From positions 1 to 64,000 of the forward strand of contig JAILRO010000023.1 in NCBI GenBank assembly GCA_024698145.1: a DNA stretch of 64,000 nt, read 5' to 3'. Position numbers and translations under genes: made by a program. The notes below the pieces were generated by a model that saw only the letters and a list, made by a program, of their open reading frames with translations, was not told where the DNA came from and did no database searches. Origin of the DNA: Lachnospiraceae bacterium (GTDB lineage: Bacteria; Bacillota; Clostridia; Lachnospirales; Lachnospiraceae). Below are positions 18,651 through 27,407 of this stretch, in pieces. Positions within the stretch are counted from its first letter, which is position 1; every line of letters starts with the position of its first letter.

Positions 18651-18856
18651 ACAGGTTTCCTCCTTAGCACAGTTTCAACGCAGACACGTAGCACAAGGCA
18701 TGCCCTGTCTCTAAGCTCGTGCTAAACACTCGCTAAGAGAGAGGGGATCTCACTCCGTTTTGAGCGCAACGGTACTAAATTCGCATTTCATGCTCATTAA
18801 GTACCGGCGGTCAAAAAGGGTCTGCTTATGAAAACTATGTTAAGGAGAAAACCTGT
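18651..18856. mobile_element. MITE-like element, 206 bp, imperfect terminal inverted repeats
   Basis: Bases 18651-18685 match the reverse complement of 18820-18856 (ACAGGTTT-CTCCTTA-CA-AGTTT...GCAGAC) with few differences. No transposase fits inside. The middle holds a nested hairpin: CGGTACT/AGTACCG outside and GCAT/ATGC inside (about 18770-18806). No clear target duplication is visible. With its flanks it fills the 364-bp gap between genes. A structured non-coding RNA is the alternative reading. Confidence 0.55.
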
Positions 18857-18933
18857 ACTCAACATATTCAAAAAAGAACGATGACGTAAGGACAATTAAC
18901 ACAGCAAATAATTCGAAAGGAATAGTGAATGGT

Positions 18934-20496
18934 ATGAAACTACGTAAGCTGATAAGCACAGTATTTGTTTTAGGAATAGTGACACTCGCCGGACGTGCTA
19001 CCTCGCTTGACGCGAGGGCGACTGTGACACAGACCGAAACGACGCAAAGTTCGACGGAGCAGGTGACAACAGAGACCAAAACGGAAGCAACTACGGAAGT
19101 AACAGCCCAAGGTTCGACGGAGGAGAAGGTCGGTCTTGGTGGACTTAAGAAGAAGATTAAAAAGGCTCTTAAGGGCAAATCAGGCACATGGTCTGTGTAT
19201 GTTAAAAATCTTGATACGAATGAATACATGCTTATAAATGACAAGAAACTTCCTTCTGCAAGTCTTATCAAATTGTATGTAATGATGTCGGCGTATGAGC
19301 AGATTGAAAAGGGAGAACTAAATGCAGATAAAAGTTTTACTTCAAGTGTCAAGAAGATGATTACGGTAAGTGATAATGCCTCCGCAAATGCGATAACCAA
19401 AAGTCTTTCGGATAAGAAAACATTTGATAGCGGAAAGAAAATAGTGAATACATATTGCAACAAAAACGGTTATTCAAAGACAGCATTTAAAGTAGAAATG
19501 GGCAAGAGCAGTCCGAAAAATGTGACTTCAACAAGGGATTGCGGCGTGGCTTTAGAGCGCATGTATCGTGGTGAGGCGGTAAGCAAGAGTGCATCGAAGA
19601 AGATGATTAAACTGCTTAAGTCAAAGACTAGAAGAAGCAAGATTCCTGCGGGAGTGCCACAAGGAGTTACTGTTGCCAACAAAACCGGAGAGACGACTTT
19701 TGCAGAAAATGATGCGGCAATAGTTTATTCAAAAGGTGCGAATTATGTGATAGTAGTCATGTCGAAGAACAGCAAGAACGGAGTATCCACAATCAAAAAG
19801 ATATCAGAGATTACTTATCAACATTTTAATCCGGAAGATAAGAAGACAACAGAAAAATCCGGCAATGGGAAGAAAGTATATATTGACCCGGGACATCAGT
19901 CGAAGGCAAATGGCGGTCTTGAGCCGGTAGGCCCCGGTAGCGACACGAAAAAGCCGAAAGTTTCCGGAGGTTGTACAGGTGTTTCCACAAAGATTCCGGA
20001 ATACAAGTTTACACTTACAATCGCAAAGAAACTCAAAGCCGCACTGATTGAGGAAGGCTATGAGGTTGAGATGAGCAGAACGAAAAATGATGTAAATATA
20101 AGCAATGTTGAGCGTGCCAAGAAAGGTAATGAGAGCGGGGCAGACATCTGTATTCGCATTCATTCCGACAGCATAAATGATTCTTCTGTAAGAGGTGTGT
20201 CGGTCCTTTACCCGTCAACCACCAATCCGTATCCAATTAAAAAGCAGGCGAAGAAGAGCAAGAAACTTGCGCAAAATCTTCTTGATGAGTACTGCAAGGC
20301 TACAAAAATCAAGAGCAGAGGAATCGTCGTTCGCAACGACTTATCGGGAACAAATTGGAGTACAATCCCAACAGTATTGATTGAATGTGGATTCTTTAGT
20401 AATCCTGAAGAGGACAGACTCTTAAATGATGACAAAATGCAAGAGAAGATGGTACGTGGAATGGTGTCGGGAATCAACAAGTATTTTGGGTTTTGA
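18934..20496 (+). CDS. Secreted fusion: class A beta-lactamase-fold enzyme plus N-acetylmuramoyl-L-alanine amidase
   Basis: After a signal peptide and a threonine/glutamate-rich linker, residues about 75-300 form a serine beta-lactamase/penicillin-binding fold with SxxK (SLIK, about 110-113), SDN (146-148) and KTG (250-252). The omega-loop glutamate motif ExxLN of true class A beta-lactamases is not seen, so peptidoglycan peptide cleavage is likelier than antibiotic resistance. Residues about 314-520 are an Amidase_3 zinc domain with DPGH, IRIHSDS and the catalytic glutamate in LIECGFFSN. The start may instead be GTG 18925; GAAAGG lies between the ideal distances for both. Likely a cell-wall remodelling enzyme. 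Confidence 0.88.
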   Translation: MKLRKLISTVFVLGIVTLAGRATSLDARATVTQTETTQSSTEQVTTETKTEATTEVTAQGSTEEKVGLGGLKKKIKKALKGKSGTWSVYVKNLDTNEYMLINDKKLPSASLIKLYVMMSAYEQIEKGELNADKSFTSSVKKMITVSDNASANAITKSLSDKKTFDSGKKIVNTYCNKNGYSKTAFKVEMGKSSPKNVTSTRDCGVALERMYRGEAVSKSASKKMIKLLKSKTRRSKIPAGVPQGVTVANKTGETTFAENDAAIVYSKGANYVIVVMSKNSKNGVSTIKKISEITYQHFNPEDKKTTEKSGNGKKVYIDPGHQSKANGGLEPVGPGSDTKKPKVSGGCTGVSTKIPEYKFTLTIAKKLKAALIEEGYEVEMSRTKNDVNISNVERAKKGNESGADICIRIHSDSINDSSVRGVSVLYPSTTNPYPIKKQAKKSKKLAQNLLDEYCKATKIKSRGIVVRNDLSGTNWSTIPTVLIECGFFSNPEEDRLLNDDKMQEKMVRGMVSGINKYFGF

Positions 20497-20498
20497 AT

Positions 20499-20528
20499 TA
20501 GACAGAATACCAATAAATATGTTATAAT
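20499..20528 (+). promoter_or_regulatory. Promoter of the EAL-domain gene
   Basis: TAGACA (20499-20504), 18 bp, TATAAT (20523-20528), about 80 bp before the gene. Confidence 0.55.
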
Positions 20529-20605
20529 ATTTTACTAATATTTATTTTTATTACAGATAAAAAGAGGCAACTGACTGATATAATATTAGGCGGAGGACTG
20601 TTATA

Positions 20606-22522
20606 ATGGGAAATGATTTTCATTTTGCCTGTTTTTTTGCAGCGTTTGTGATTAGTGTAACCTGCATGGTTTTCACATTTACAAATAAAAGAACAGATAA
20701 GCTTCAAAACAAATTGTATATATGGATGCTTATTATTGTGGTGTGCAACAGCTTTTCGGGCATGATAATTGCAATTGGTGAGCCGATGCTTCCGATTGTA
20801 AGGTCCGCAATGCCGGTTGTGCTTTTTGCGCAATTTACTTATTTTGTTTTGCATGCTGCGCTGTGCCCTTTGTTTTTCCTTTATGTATCGATTGTTTCCG
20901 GACTTGCATATAAGCAAACGCATTTACAGAGAGCAATCTGTTCGTTGCCTTTTTTCGTAACGGAAATAATGACAATAATGAATCCACATTTCCGCTGGAT
21001 ATTTTACTATAATTCCAATTATGAATTTACGAGAGGTAAGGCGGAAATAGGTATTTATCTTGCGGCGGCTTTGTACTTCCTTATGTCGATACTTTTGCTT
21101 TGGTTTTCATGGAAAGCAATCAATTTACGTCGTCGCTTCGCCATAGTTTATTTTTTCGTCATAGTTGTGGCCGGTGTTATTATTCAGTTCCTTGATCAAA
21201 ATGTTAAGGGTGAGCTTTTTGCGGAAGCACTTGCTCTTATGGGACTTATGCTTGCGGTAGAGATGGAAGATGACCTTGTTGATGTCAACACCGGTTTCTA
21301 TAACAGAAAAGCACTTCGAATGGACGTCAACAATTATTTGGTAAACAAAACCAAAGTTGATTTGGTATGTCTTAAGGTATCAAATGCAGATATAATCCAG
21401 AAGGTTACAGGTTCGGCTAATGTTGATTTGCTCGCGGAGATTGTGTCAGGATATTTAAAATCCATCGTTCCTAGATTCCACATTTATCAAACGAATCCGG
21501 AGACGTTTGTTCTTGTTATATTAGATAGAAAACGTCTAAACGGAGACGACGTTGCACAGATGCTGGAAGATAGATTTAAGCAAACGTGGGAGTTTAAGGG
21601 GATGGACATACTCCTCAATGCTGAAATAATGAGCGTTAAACTTTCCGACGAACTTACCAACACGGTGGATTTATTCTATATGGTTGACAGTGTGGTTAAT
21701 GACAAAACAACCACGAAGATCTTATACAGCAAGGATTTGGACCATATATTAAGACGTGGCGAAATGGAGAATGCCATAGCCAGAGGACTTGACGAGAATG
21801 GTTTTGAAGTGTATTATCAACCGACATTCCATTTAAACGGTTTAAAGCTTCACGGCGCAGAGGCGCTTGTAAGATTAAATGATCCTGTTATGGGAAGACT
21901 ATTTCCGGATGAGTTTATTCCGATTGCAGAGCAAATTGGAATGATAGAAATGATTGACGACTACGTATTGCGCCAGGTGTGCGAGTTTTTGCAAAGTGGT
22001 GTTCCTCAAAAGTACGGTATAGAGAACATCAATGTCAATTTGTCTGTTTTACAGTGTCTAAAGCCCGGTTTTGTAGATCATATATGCGGAATAGTTGAAG
22101 AGTATGATGTTGATAAGAAAACTATTAATTTTGAGATAACGGAATCTGTTGCGGCAAGTGACTATGAAATGTTGAGCGTTGTTGTTTCAGACTTGAAAAA
22201 ACATGGCTTCCGTTTTGCAATGGACGATTACGGTACCGGATATTCCAACATGCAATCTATATTTTCGTTGGATTTCGATATTGTTAAGATTGATAAGAGT
22301 CTTCTTTGGGGAGCGGAAGAGACAGAGCTTGGACGAATTATCCTTGGTAACAGTATTAAAATGATAGATCAAATGGGAAGACGCATACTTGTTGAAGGCG
22401 TTGAGACGAAGGAACAACTGGAAATGTTAAAGGAGTTATCGGTTGATTACCTTCAGGGATTTTATTTCTCAAAGCCGATACCCCAAAATGAATTTATAGA
22501 ATATATCAAAAAGGAAAAATAA
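20606..22522 (+). CDS. Membrane EAL-domain c-di-GMP phosphodiesterase with degenerate GGDEF
   Basis: The 638-residue protein has about seven membrane segments (1-210), a GGDEF-fold domain (about 225-385) in which the TGFYNRKAL entry is present but the active loop reads TNPETF, so it cannot make c-di-GMP, and an EAL domain (about 395-635). The EAL residues look intact: EALVR, NLSVLQC, FEITES, MDDYGTGYS, KIDKS, EGVET and LQGFYFSKP. It should hydrolyse c-di-GMP, perhaps controlled by GTP binding to the dead GGDEF and a membrane sensor. GCGGAGG precedes the ATG. Confidence 0.93.
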   Translation: MGNDFHFACFFAAFVISVTCMVFTFTNKRTDKLQNKLYIWMLIIVVCNSFSGMIIAIGEPMLPIVRSAMPVVLFAQFTYFVLHAALCPLFFLYVSIVSGLAYKQTHLQRAICSLPFFVTEIMTIMNPHFRWIFYYNSNYEFTRGKAEIGIYLAAALYFLMSILLLWFSWKAINLRRRFAIVYFFVIVVAGVIIQFLDQNVKGELFAEALALMGLMLAVEMEDDLVDVNTGFYNRKALRMDVNNYLVNKTKVDLVCLKVSNADIIQKVTGSANVDLLAEIVSGYLKSIVPRFHIYQTNPETFVLVILDRKRLNGDDVAQMLEDRFKQTWEFKGMDILLNAEIMSVKLSDELTNTVDLFYMVDSVVNDKTTTKILYSKDLDHILRRGEMENAIARGLDENGFEVYYQPTFHLNGLKLHGAEALVRLNDPVMGRLFPDEFIPIAEQIGMIEMIDDYVLRQVCEFLQSGVPQKYGIENINVNLSVLQCLKPGFVDHICGIVEEYDVDKKTINFEITESVAASDYEMLSVVVSDLKKHGFRFAMDDYGTGYSNMQSIFSLDFDIVKIDKSLLWGAEETELGRIILGNSIKMIDQMGRRILVEGVETKEQLEMLKELSVDYLQGFYFSKPIPQNEFIEYIKKEK

Positions 22523-22539
22523 TTATGGAGGACAAATCT

Positions 22540-23262
22540 ATGGACAACGAGTCACTCATCATTTGCAAAGATTTGGAAATTGGATATAACTCGTCGATTC
22601 TTAAAGACAAGATTAATTTCTCTGTTGAACAGGGAGACTATCTTATAATTGTTGGTGAGAACGGTGCCGGTAAAAGTACGTTGATGAAGACGATATTGCG
22701 TCTTATTTCTCCGATTTCGGGAGAATTGATATTTGGAGAAGGACTCTCTGCCAGTGAGGTTGGTTATCTTCCGCAGCAGACGCTTGTTCAGAAAGATTTT
22801 CCGGCGTCAGTATGGGAGGTTGTTCTTTCGGGATGTCAGAGTCTTGCGGGACTTCGACCGTTCTACACAAAAGAGGAAAAAGCACTCGCAATGAAGAACC
22901 TCAAACGAATGGGAATGGATGATCTTGCAAAGCATTCATATCGTAATTTGTCGGGTGGACAGCAACAAAGAGTACTTCTTGCAAGAGCTCTTTGCGCAAC
23001 CAAGAAGCTGTTGCTTCTCGATGAGCCGGTAGCAGGACTTGATCCGGCGGCGATGAATGAGCTTTATGAAAGAATTAACAAACTCAATAAAGAGGGAGTT
23101 GCAATAATAATGATTTCTCATGATGTAAGAATTGCCACACAATATGCACGTCATATTCTACATATAGGCGATACACTGTTTTGGGGAACTGTAGAAGAAT
23201 ACAAGGCAAGCGAGTCGGGACGCGCTTTTGCTGATATGGAAGGCGGTGAGACCGGTGAGTGA
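22540..23262 (+). CDS. Metal ABC transporter ATP-binding protein (ZnuC-like)
   Basis: The roughly 240-residue ATPase has Walker A GENGAGKS, the signature LSGGQQQR, Walker B LLLDEPVAGLDP and the VGYLPQQ Q-loop of the zinc/manganese (ZnuC/MntB) group. The start at ATG 22540 has TGGAGG eight bases upstream; the ATG at 22525 is possible too. It overlaps the permease gene by 8 bp. The operon has no substrate-binding lipoprotein gene. Confidence 0.93.
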   Translation: MDNESLIICKDLEIGYNSSILKDKINFSVEQGDYLIIVGENGAGKSTLMKTILRLISPISGELIFGEGLSASEVGYLPQQTLVQKDFPASVWEVVLSGCQSLAGLRPFYTKEEKALAMKNLKRMGMDDLAKHSYRNLSGGQQQRVLLARALCATKKLLLLDEPVAGLDPAAMNELYERINKLNKEGVAIIMISHDVRIATQYARHILHIGDTLFWGTVEEYKASESGRAFADMEGGETGE

Positions 23263-24106
23263 TATGTTTAGTGCATTAAAGATTTATTTTGGATATGCTA
23301 ATGTGAGATATGCACTTGTAGTTGGTGTTTTGGTAGCACTTTGTTCGTCGCTTTTGGGAGTGACACTTGTACTTAAGAGGTTTTCATTTATAGGAGACGG
23401 ACTTTCACATGTAGCCTTTGGAGCACTTTCAATTGCTTCGGTTTTAAATGTTTCCAATAGTATGTTTGTTGTAATGCCTATTACAATTGTTTGTGCAATC
23501 CTGCTTTTAAGAAGCGGTCAGAACGCTAAGGTTAATGGAGATGCCGCGATTGCAATGATGTCGGTTTCGGCTTTGGCATTCGGTTATCTTATTATGAATA
23601 TTTTCGCGACCTCAACGAATCTGTCGGGAGATGTATGTTCGACCTTATTTGGCTCGATATCGATACTTACGCTTACCCAGGGTGAGGTTTGGTTGTGTAT
23701 TATAATGTCGGTATTAATCGTTGCTATATTTGTAATACTATACAATAAGATATTTGCGGTAACATTTGATGAGAGCTTTTCAAAGGCTGTTGGAACTAAT
23801 GTTAATGCATACAACCTTTTGATTGCGGTAATTATAGCGATAATAATTGTACTTGGTATGAATCTTGTGGGTTCGTTGCTCATATCGGCATTGATTATTT
23901 TCCCTGCGTTATCGGCAATGAAGCTGTTTAGAAGTTTTAGATCCGTAACACTTTTCTCGGCAATATTTTCTGTAGTGTGTGCGGTTTTGGGTATTTTAAT
24001 ATCTATACTTGCAGGAACACCGGTTGGATCAACAATTGTTGCTGCGGACGGAATTGCATATGTGATTTGTATTTTGTTAGGTGCGATACTCGGAAGAACT
24101 GATTGA
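23255..24106 (+). CDS. Metal ABC transporter permease (ZnuB-like)
   Basis: The 283-residue protein has eight to nine membrane segments and the ABC-3 family motif KRFSFIGDGLSHVAFGALSIA near residue 38 that holds the metal-pathway histidine. The start is probably the GTG at 23255 (GGTGAG and GGAAGG upstream), overlapping the ATPase gene; the ATG at 23264 is the alternative. Zn2+ is the likeliest cargo; Mn2+ or Fe2+ are possible. Confidence 0.92.
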   Translation: MSDMFSALKIYFGYANVRYALVVGVLVALCSSLLGVTLVLKRFSFIGDGLSHVAFGALSIASVLNVSNSMFVVMPITIVCAILLLRSGQNAKVNGDAAIAMMSVSALAFGYLIMNIFATSTNLSGDVCSTLFGSISILTLTQGEVWLCIIMSVLIVAIFVILYNKIFAVTFDESFSKAVGTNVNAYNLLIAVIIAIIIVLGMNLVGSLLISALIIFPALSAMKLFRSFRSVTLFSAIFSVVCAVLGILISILAGTPVGSTIVAADGIAYVICILLGAILGRTD

Positions 24107-24132
24107 TAGTCGACTGATATGGGGGTGTTGGT

Positions 24133-24588
24133 ATGACGGAAAAACAATTGATTAAAATGATTCTCGAGAAAAGACCAATTGCGTGTAGTGAATGTGGCGG
24201 GAAACTTCATTACATCGGTGGCGGTGAGTATGAGTGTATGGAATGTGCCACTCGTTGTTTTGATGATTTTGGGAAGGTAAGAAAATATTTGTATGACCAT
24301 GGTCCGTCACCGGCACAGGCAATTTGTGCCGCAACAGGAGTATCAACTTTCATTGTTGAGGAACTTCTGAAGGAGGGACGGATTGAGGTAGTAGAGAATT
24401 CGAAAATCTTCCCTCGGTGTGAGAGATGCGGTTGTGCGATAAGGTATGGAAGAATATGTCCTGACTGTGCTAGAAAAGATACCGAAAATCTTAGAGATGG
24501 CATGAGAGAATATATAGGAGAAAAGCCCCGAGTTGTAAGTATGAAGAAGCATGAACCTCAAAAAATGCGCTACTTCGATGAAAAATAA
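24133..24588 (+). CDS. Zinc-ribbon protein with winged-helix-like middle, co-transcribed with metal ABC genes
   Basis: The 151-residue protein has two zinc ribbons: CSEC...CMEC near residues 18-37 and CERC...CPDC near 96-115. Between them lies a helical part with KVRKYLYDHGPSPAQAICAATGVSTFIVEELLKEGRIEV, which looks like a small DNA- or RNA-binding helix-turn-helix as in YvyF-like proteins. It follows the permease by 26 bp. A zinc-responsive accessory or regulatory role is an inference from cysteines and context. Confidence 0.75.
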   Translation: MTEKQLIKMILEKRPIACSECGGKLHYIGGGEYECMECATRCFDDFGKVRKYLYDHGPSPAQAICAATGVSTFIVEELLKEGRIEVVENSKIFPRCERCGCAIRYGRICPDCARKDTENLRDGMREYIGEKPRVVSMKKHEPQKMRYFDEK

Positions 24589-24601
24589 TTTTAATTAGGG
24601 G

Positions 24602-24630
24602 TTTACAAGTACAGATTTTCGTGGTATAGT
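24602..24630 (+). promoter_or_regulatory. Promoter of the aldolase-like gene
   Basis: TTTACA (24602-24607), 17-bp spacer, TATAGT (24625-24630). Transcription would begin near 24637, just before the hairpin at 24641. Confidence 0.75.
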
Positions 24631-24640
24631 AACAAACAGT

Positions 24641-24676
24641 TTAACACTTTAATGCTTTTATGCGTTAAAGTGTTAA
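24641..24676 (+). promoter_or_regulatory. Leader hairpin, 15-bp stem, start of the aldolase transcript
   Basis: Bases 24641-24655 pair with 24662-24676 (12 perfect pairs, then one T-G and two more) around a 6-nt loop. No T-run follows, so it is not a terminator. It could stabilise the mRNA 5' end or be an operator, since DNA arms TTAACACTTTAA/TTAAAGTGTTAA form a perfect inverted repeat. Confidence 0.65.
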
Positions 24677-24711
24677 AGAGAAAAAATCATCGATAAAAGG
24701 AGAGAGTTACA

Positions 24712-25689
24712 ATGAAAGAGATATCAAAGCTTATGGGTTTTCGTCCTGAAGTAAAGGTATTAGACGCAACATTAAGAGATGGTGGTTTGGTAAATGAATT
24801 TTATTTCACTGACCAGTTTGTTAAGGATTTGTATCAGGCAAACATTAAGGCCGGTGTTGATTATATGGAAATCGGATATAAAGCAGATAAAACAATGTTT
24901 GATGTAGATAAGTTTGGAAAGTGGAAGTTCTGTGACGATGACGTGATTCGTGAAGTCATCGGAGAGAATGAGAATACCGGACTTAAACTTGCGGTTATGG
25001 CAGATGTTGGAAGATGTAATTACAAGCAGGACATTGCGCCTAAGTCAGAGAGCCCGATTGATCTTGTGCGTGTTGCTACATACATTAACACTATGCCGGC
25101 AGCAGTTGATATGATTGAAGATGCATACAACAAAGGATATGAGACAACTTGTAATATCATGGCTATATCCAATGCGCAGGAGACAGACCTTAAGGTTGCG
25201 CTTGATATACTTGGACAGTCGCCGGTAGATGTATTCTACATTGTTGACAGCTTTGGTTCCATTTACCCTGAACAGTTAGCTCGTATTGCTGACATCTTTA
25301 TGGAGTTTGCAACTAAATACGGTAAACAGGTTGGTGTTCATGCACATAACAATCAGCAGCTTGCATTTGCTAATACAATAGAAGCGGTTGGTGATGGTGT
25401 TAACTGGCTCGACGGAACATACTCTGGAATGGGACGTGGCGCAGGAAACTGTCAGATGGAACTTTTACTTGGATTCTTGAGAAATCCCAAGTTCAACTTA
25501 TACCCGGTACTTCAGTTCATTGAGGATTACATGAAGCCTCTTAAGAAGGAAGGCGTTAAATGGGGATATGATCTTCAGTACATGATGACAGGTATTCTTA
25601 ACCAGCATCCAAGAACAGCAATAGCATTTACAAATGAAGGAAGAGAAGATTACTGTGAGTTCTACAAAGAATTAGTAATCCAGGATTAA
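24712..25689 (+). CDS. DRE-TIM aldolase (HMG-CoA lyase-like) family protein
   Basis: The 325-residue protein begins with LDATLRDGG, the metal-binding arginine/aspartate motif of DRE-TIM metallolyases (HMG-CoA lyase, homocitrate and isopropylmalate synthases), and has the second metal-site motif VHAHNN near residue 209 and GMGRGAGNC near 240. It lacks the C-terminal LeuA regulatory domain. It thus probably makes or breaks a carbon-carbon bond next to a carbonyl. Family members of this length in gut Clostridia are annotated only as aldolase-domain proteins. It has its own promoter and terminator. Confidence 0.85.
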   Translation: MKEISKLMGFRPEVKVLDATLRDGGLVNEFYFTDQFVKDLYQANIKAGVDYMEIGYKADKTMFDVDKFGKWKFCDDDVIREVIGENENTGLKLAVMADVGRCNYKQDIAPKSESPIDLVRVATYINTMPAAVDMIEDAYNKGYETTCNIMAISNAQETDLKVALDILGQSPVDVFYIVDSFGSIYPEQLARIADIFMEFATKYGKQVGVHAHNNQQLAFANTIEAVGDGVNWLDGTYSGMGRGAGNCQMELLLGFLRNPKFNLYPVLQFIEDYMKPLKKEGVKWGYDLQYMMTGILNQHPRTAIAFTNEGREDYCEFYKELVIQD

Positions 25690-25721
25690 TACAATCAGAT
25701 ACATCAGGGGACGACATTATG

Positions 25722-25775
25722 ACTCCGGTGCATACATGCTTTGTTAAGCGTGTGTGTATCGGAGTTTGCGTTTTA
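25722..25775 (+). terminator. Terminator of the aldolase-like gene
   Basis: An 18-bp stem including G-T pairs (25722-25739 with 25748-25765) around an 8-nt loop, followed by TTGCGTTTTA. Confidence 0.75.
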
Positions 25776-25939
25776 TAGGGGTGTTTCAATTGAGACATAA
25801 AGTATTACAAGATTGAGTAGTAATCTTCACAAGATGTTAACTGTACGTTATCACATATCAAAGAATGAAGATAATATATATAAAATTGCTTGACTAGATA
25901 ATTATTGACGAAGAAAATAGTTGTATGGAGGTGTATTGC

Positions 25940-27370
25940 ATGGCTATAGTTGGGGCGTTTGCGGTTCCTCATCCGCCACTTATAATACCGGAGGTTGGAA
26001 GAGGAAAAGAAAAAGGAATTGCAGATACAATTAATTCTTATGAAAAAGTATCTGAAATGATAGCGGAAATGAAACCGGAAACAATAGTGATTATTACGCC
26101 ACATAGTGTAATGTACTCTGATTATTTTCATATTTCTCCGGGGGATAGCGCTATGGGTTCATTTGCACACTTTGGAGCACCTGAAGTAGGGATAAATGCA
26201 GAGTACGACACAGCATTTGTCAAAAAGCTTTGTGTTCTTTGTGCGGAAAATGAGGTCGATGCAGGAGTTGGTGGTCAGAAGGACCCGACACTTGATCATG
26301 GCACACTGATTCCGCTTTATTTTATAACAAAGAGATACACGGATTTTAACCTCGTAAGAATTGGTATATCCGGATTAGAGCCGGAAGAACATTACCGGTT
26401 GGGAATGATGATTAAACGTGCAGCACAGGAATTAAACCGAAGGGTTGTGTGTATTGCAAGCGGAGATTTGTCCCACAAATTGACACATGACGGACCGTAT
26501 GGCTTTTGTCCGGATGCGGCACCTTATGATAACGAAGTTATGAATGTTCTTGAAAAAGCGGAGTTTGGCGCTCTTATGGAGTTTAATGAACTTAGGCTTG
26601 AAAAGGTAGCTGTGTGTGGGCACAGGGCATTTATCGTTATGGGAGGAGCGCTTGACGGCGTAAATGTCAAGGCGAAACGCTTATCGTATGAGGGACCATT
26701 TGGCGTGGGATATGGAGTTGTAACTTTCAAGCCGGAGGAAGATTCGGATATAGAGGGGCGACATTTTCTTGCGTTACGAATAAAAAAGGAAAATGAAAGA
26801 CGCGCAAAACAAAGAGAGCGTGAGGATATAATTGTACGCCTCGCAAGAAAAACGTTAGAAACGTATATAAGGGAAGGGAGAATTGTTGATTACGAGGAAG
26901 AACTGAAAAGTATTGTTGATGATGATAAACGTGAAGAAGATTTGATAAATCTAATGAAGAACTCGGCGGCGGGGGCATTTGTTTCTTTACACAAAAACGG
27001 CAGATTGAGGGGCTGCATAGGAACGATAATGCCAACCAAGGAAAGGCTTGCGGAGGAAATAGTAGAAAATGCAATTGCTGCAGGAACTAGAGATCCGCGT
27101 TTTGACCCGGTAACAGTTGGGGAGCTGGATGAATTGGATTATAGCGTGGATGTACTTGGAGATATTGAAGAGAACATTTCTGAAGGTGAGCTGGATGTTG
27201 ACCGATATGGTGTCATCGTTACAAAAGGATTTAAGCGAGGACTACTACTGCCGAGGCTTGAAACAATTGATACGGTAAAGGAACAGATATCCGTTGCGAA
27301 GAAGAAAGCGGGAATTGGGGAGAATGAAGAAGTAAACCTTTCGCGATTCGAAGTTGTAAGACATAAATAA
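25940..27370 (+). CDS. MEMO (LigB-like) - AMMECR1 fusion, AmmeMemoRadiSam system protein
   Basis: The 476-residue protein joins a class III extradiol dioxygenase/MEMO-like domain (about 1-265; FAVPHPPLIIP, ITPHS, LDHGT, SGDLSHKL supply the metal-ligand histidines) to an AMMECR1 domain (about 290-475) with the invariant LRGCIGTI motif. The third member of the family trio, the radical SAM enzyme, is not next to it in this window. The reaction is unknown in bacteria; the trio is predicted to modify a small molecule or macromolecule. GGAGG sets the start at 25940. Confidence 0.9.
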   Translation: MAIVGAFAVPHPPLIIPEVGRGKEKGIADTINSYEKVSEMIAEMKPETIVIITPHSVMYSDYFHISPGDSAMGSFAHFGAPEVGINAEYDTAFVKKLCVLCAENEVDAGVGGQKDPTLDHGTLIPLYFITKRYTDFNLVRIGISGLEPEEHYRLGMMIKRAAQELNRRVVCIASGDLSHKLTHDGPYGFCPDAAPYDNEVMNVLEKAEFGALMEFNELRLEKVAVCGHRAFIVMGGALDGVNVKAKRLSYEGPFGVGYGVVTFKPEEDSDIEGRHFLALRIKKENERRAKQREREDIIVRLARKTLETYIREGRIVDYEEELKSIVDDDKREEDLINLMKNSAAGAFVSLHKNGRLRGCIGTIMPTKERLAEEIVENAIAAGTRDPRFDPVTVGELDELDYSVDVLGDIEENISEGELDVDRYGVIVTKGFKRGLLLPRLETIDTVKEQISVAKKKAGIGENEEVNLSRFEVVRHK

Positions 27371-27407
27371 ACTGATGTGACTAAAATGAAATACGCTGCT
27401 AAAAAGC

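Noticed and set aside
18934-19830. Antibiotic-resistance beta-lactamase
   Set aside because: The catalytic serine, SDN and KTG motifs are present but the omega-loop glutamate motif is not, and the domain is fused to an amidase.
23584-24300. 238-codon minus-strand frame
   Set aside because: It lies opposite the ZnuB-like and zinc-ribbon genes, has no recognisable domain and no ribosome binding site.
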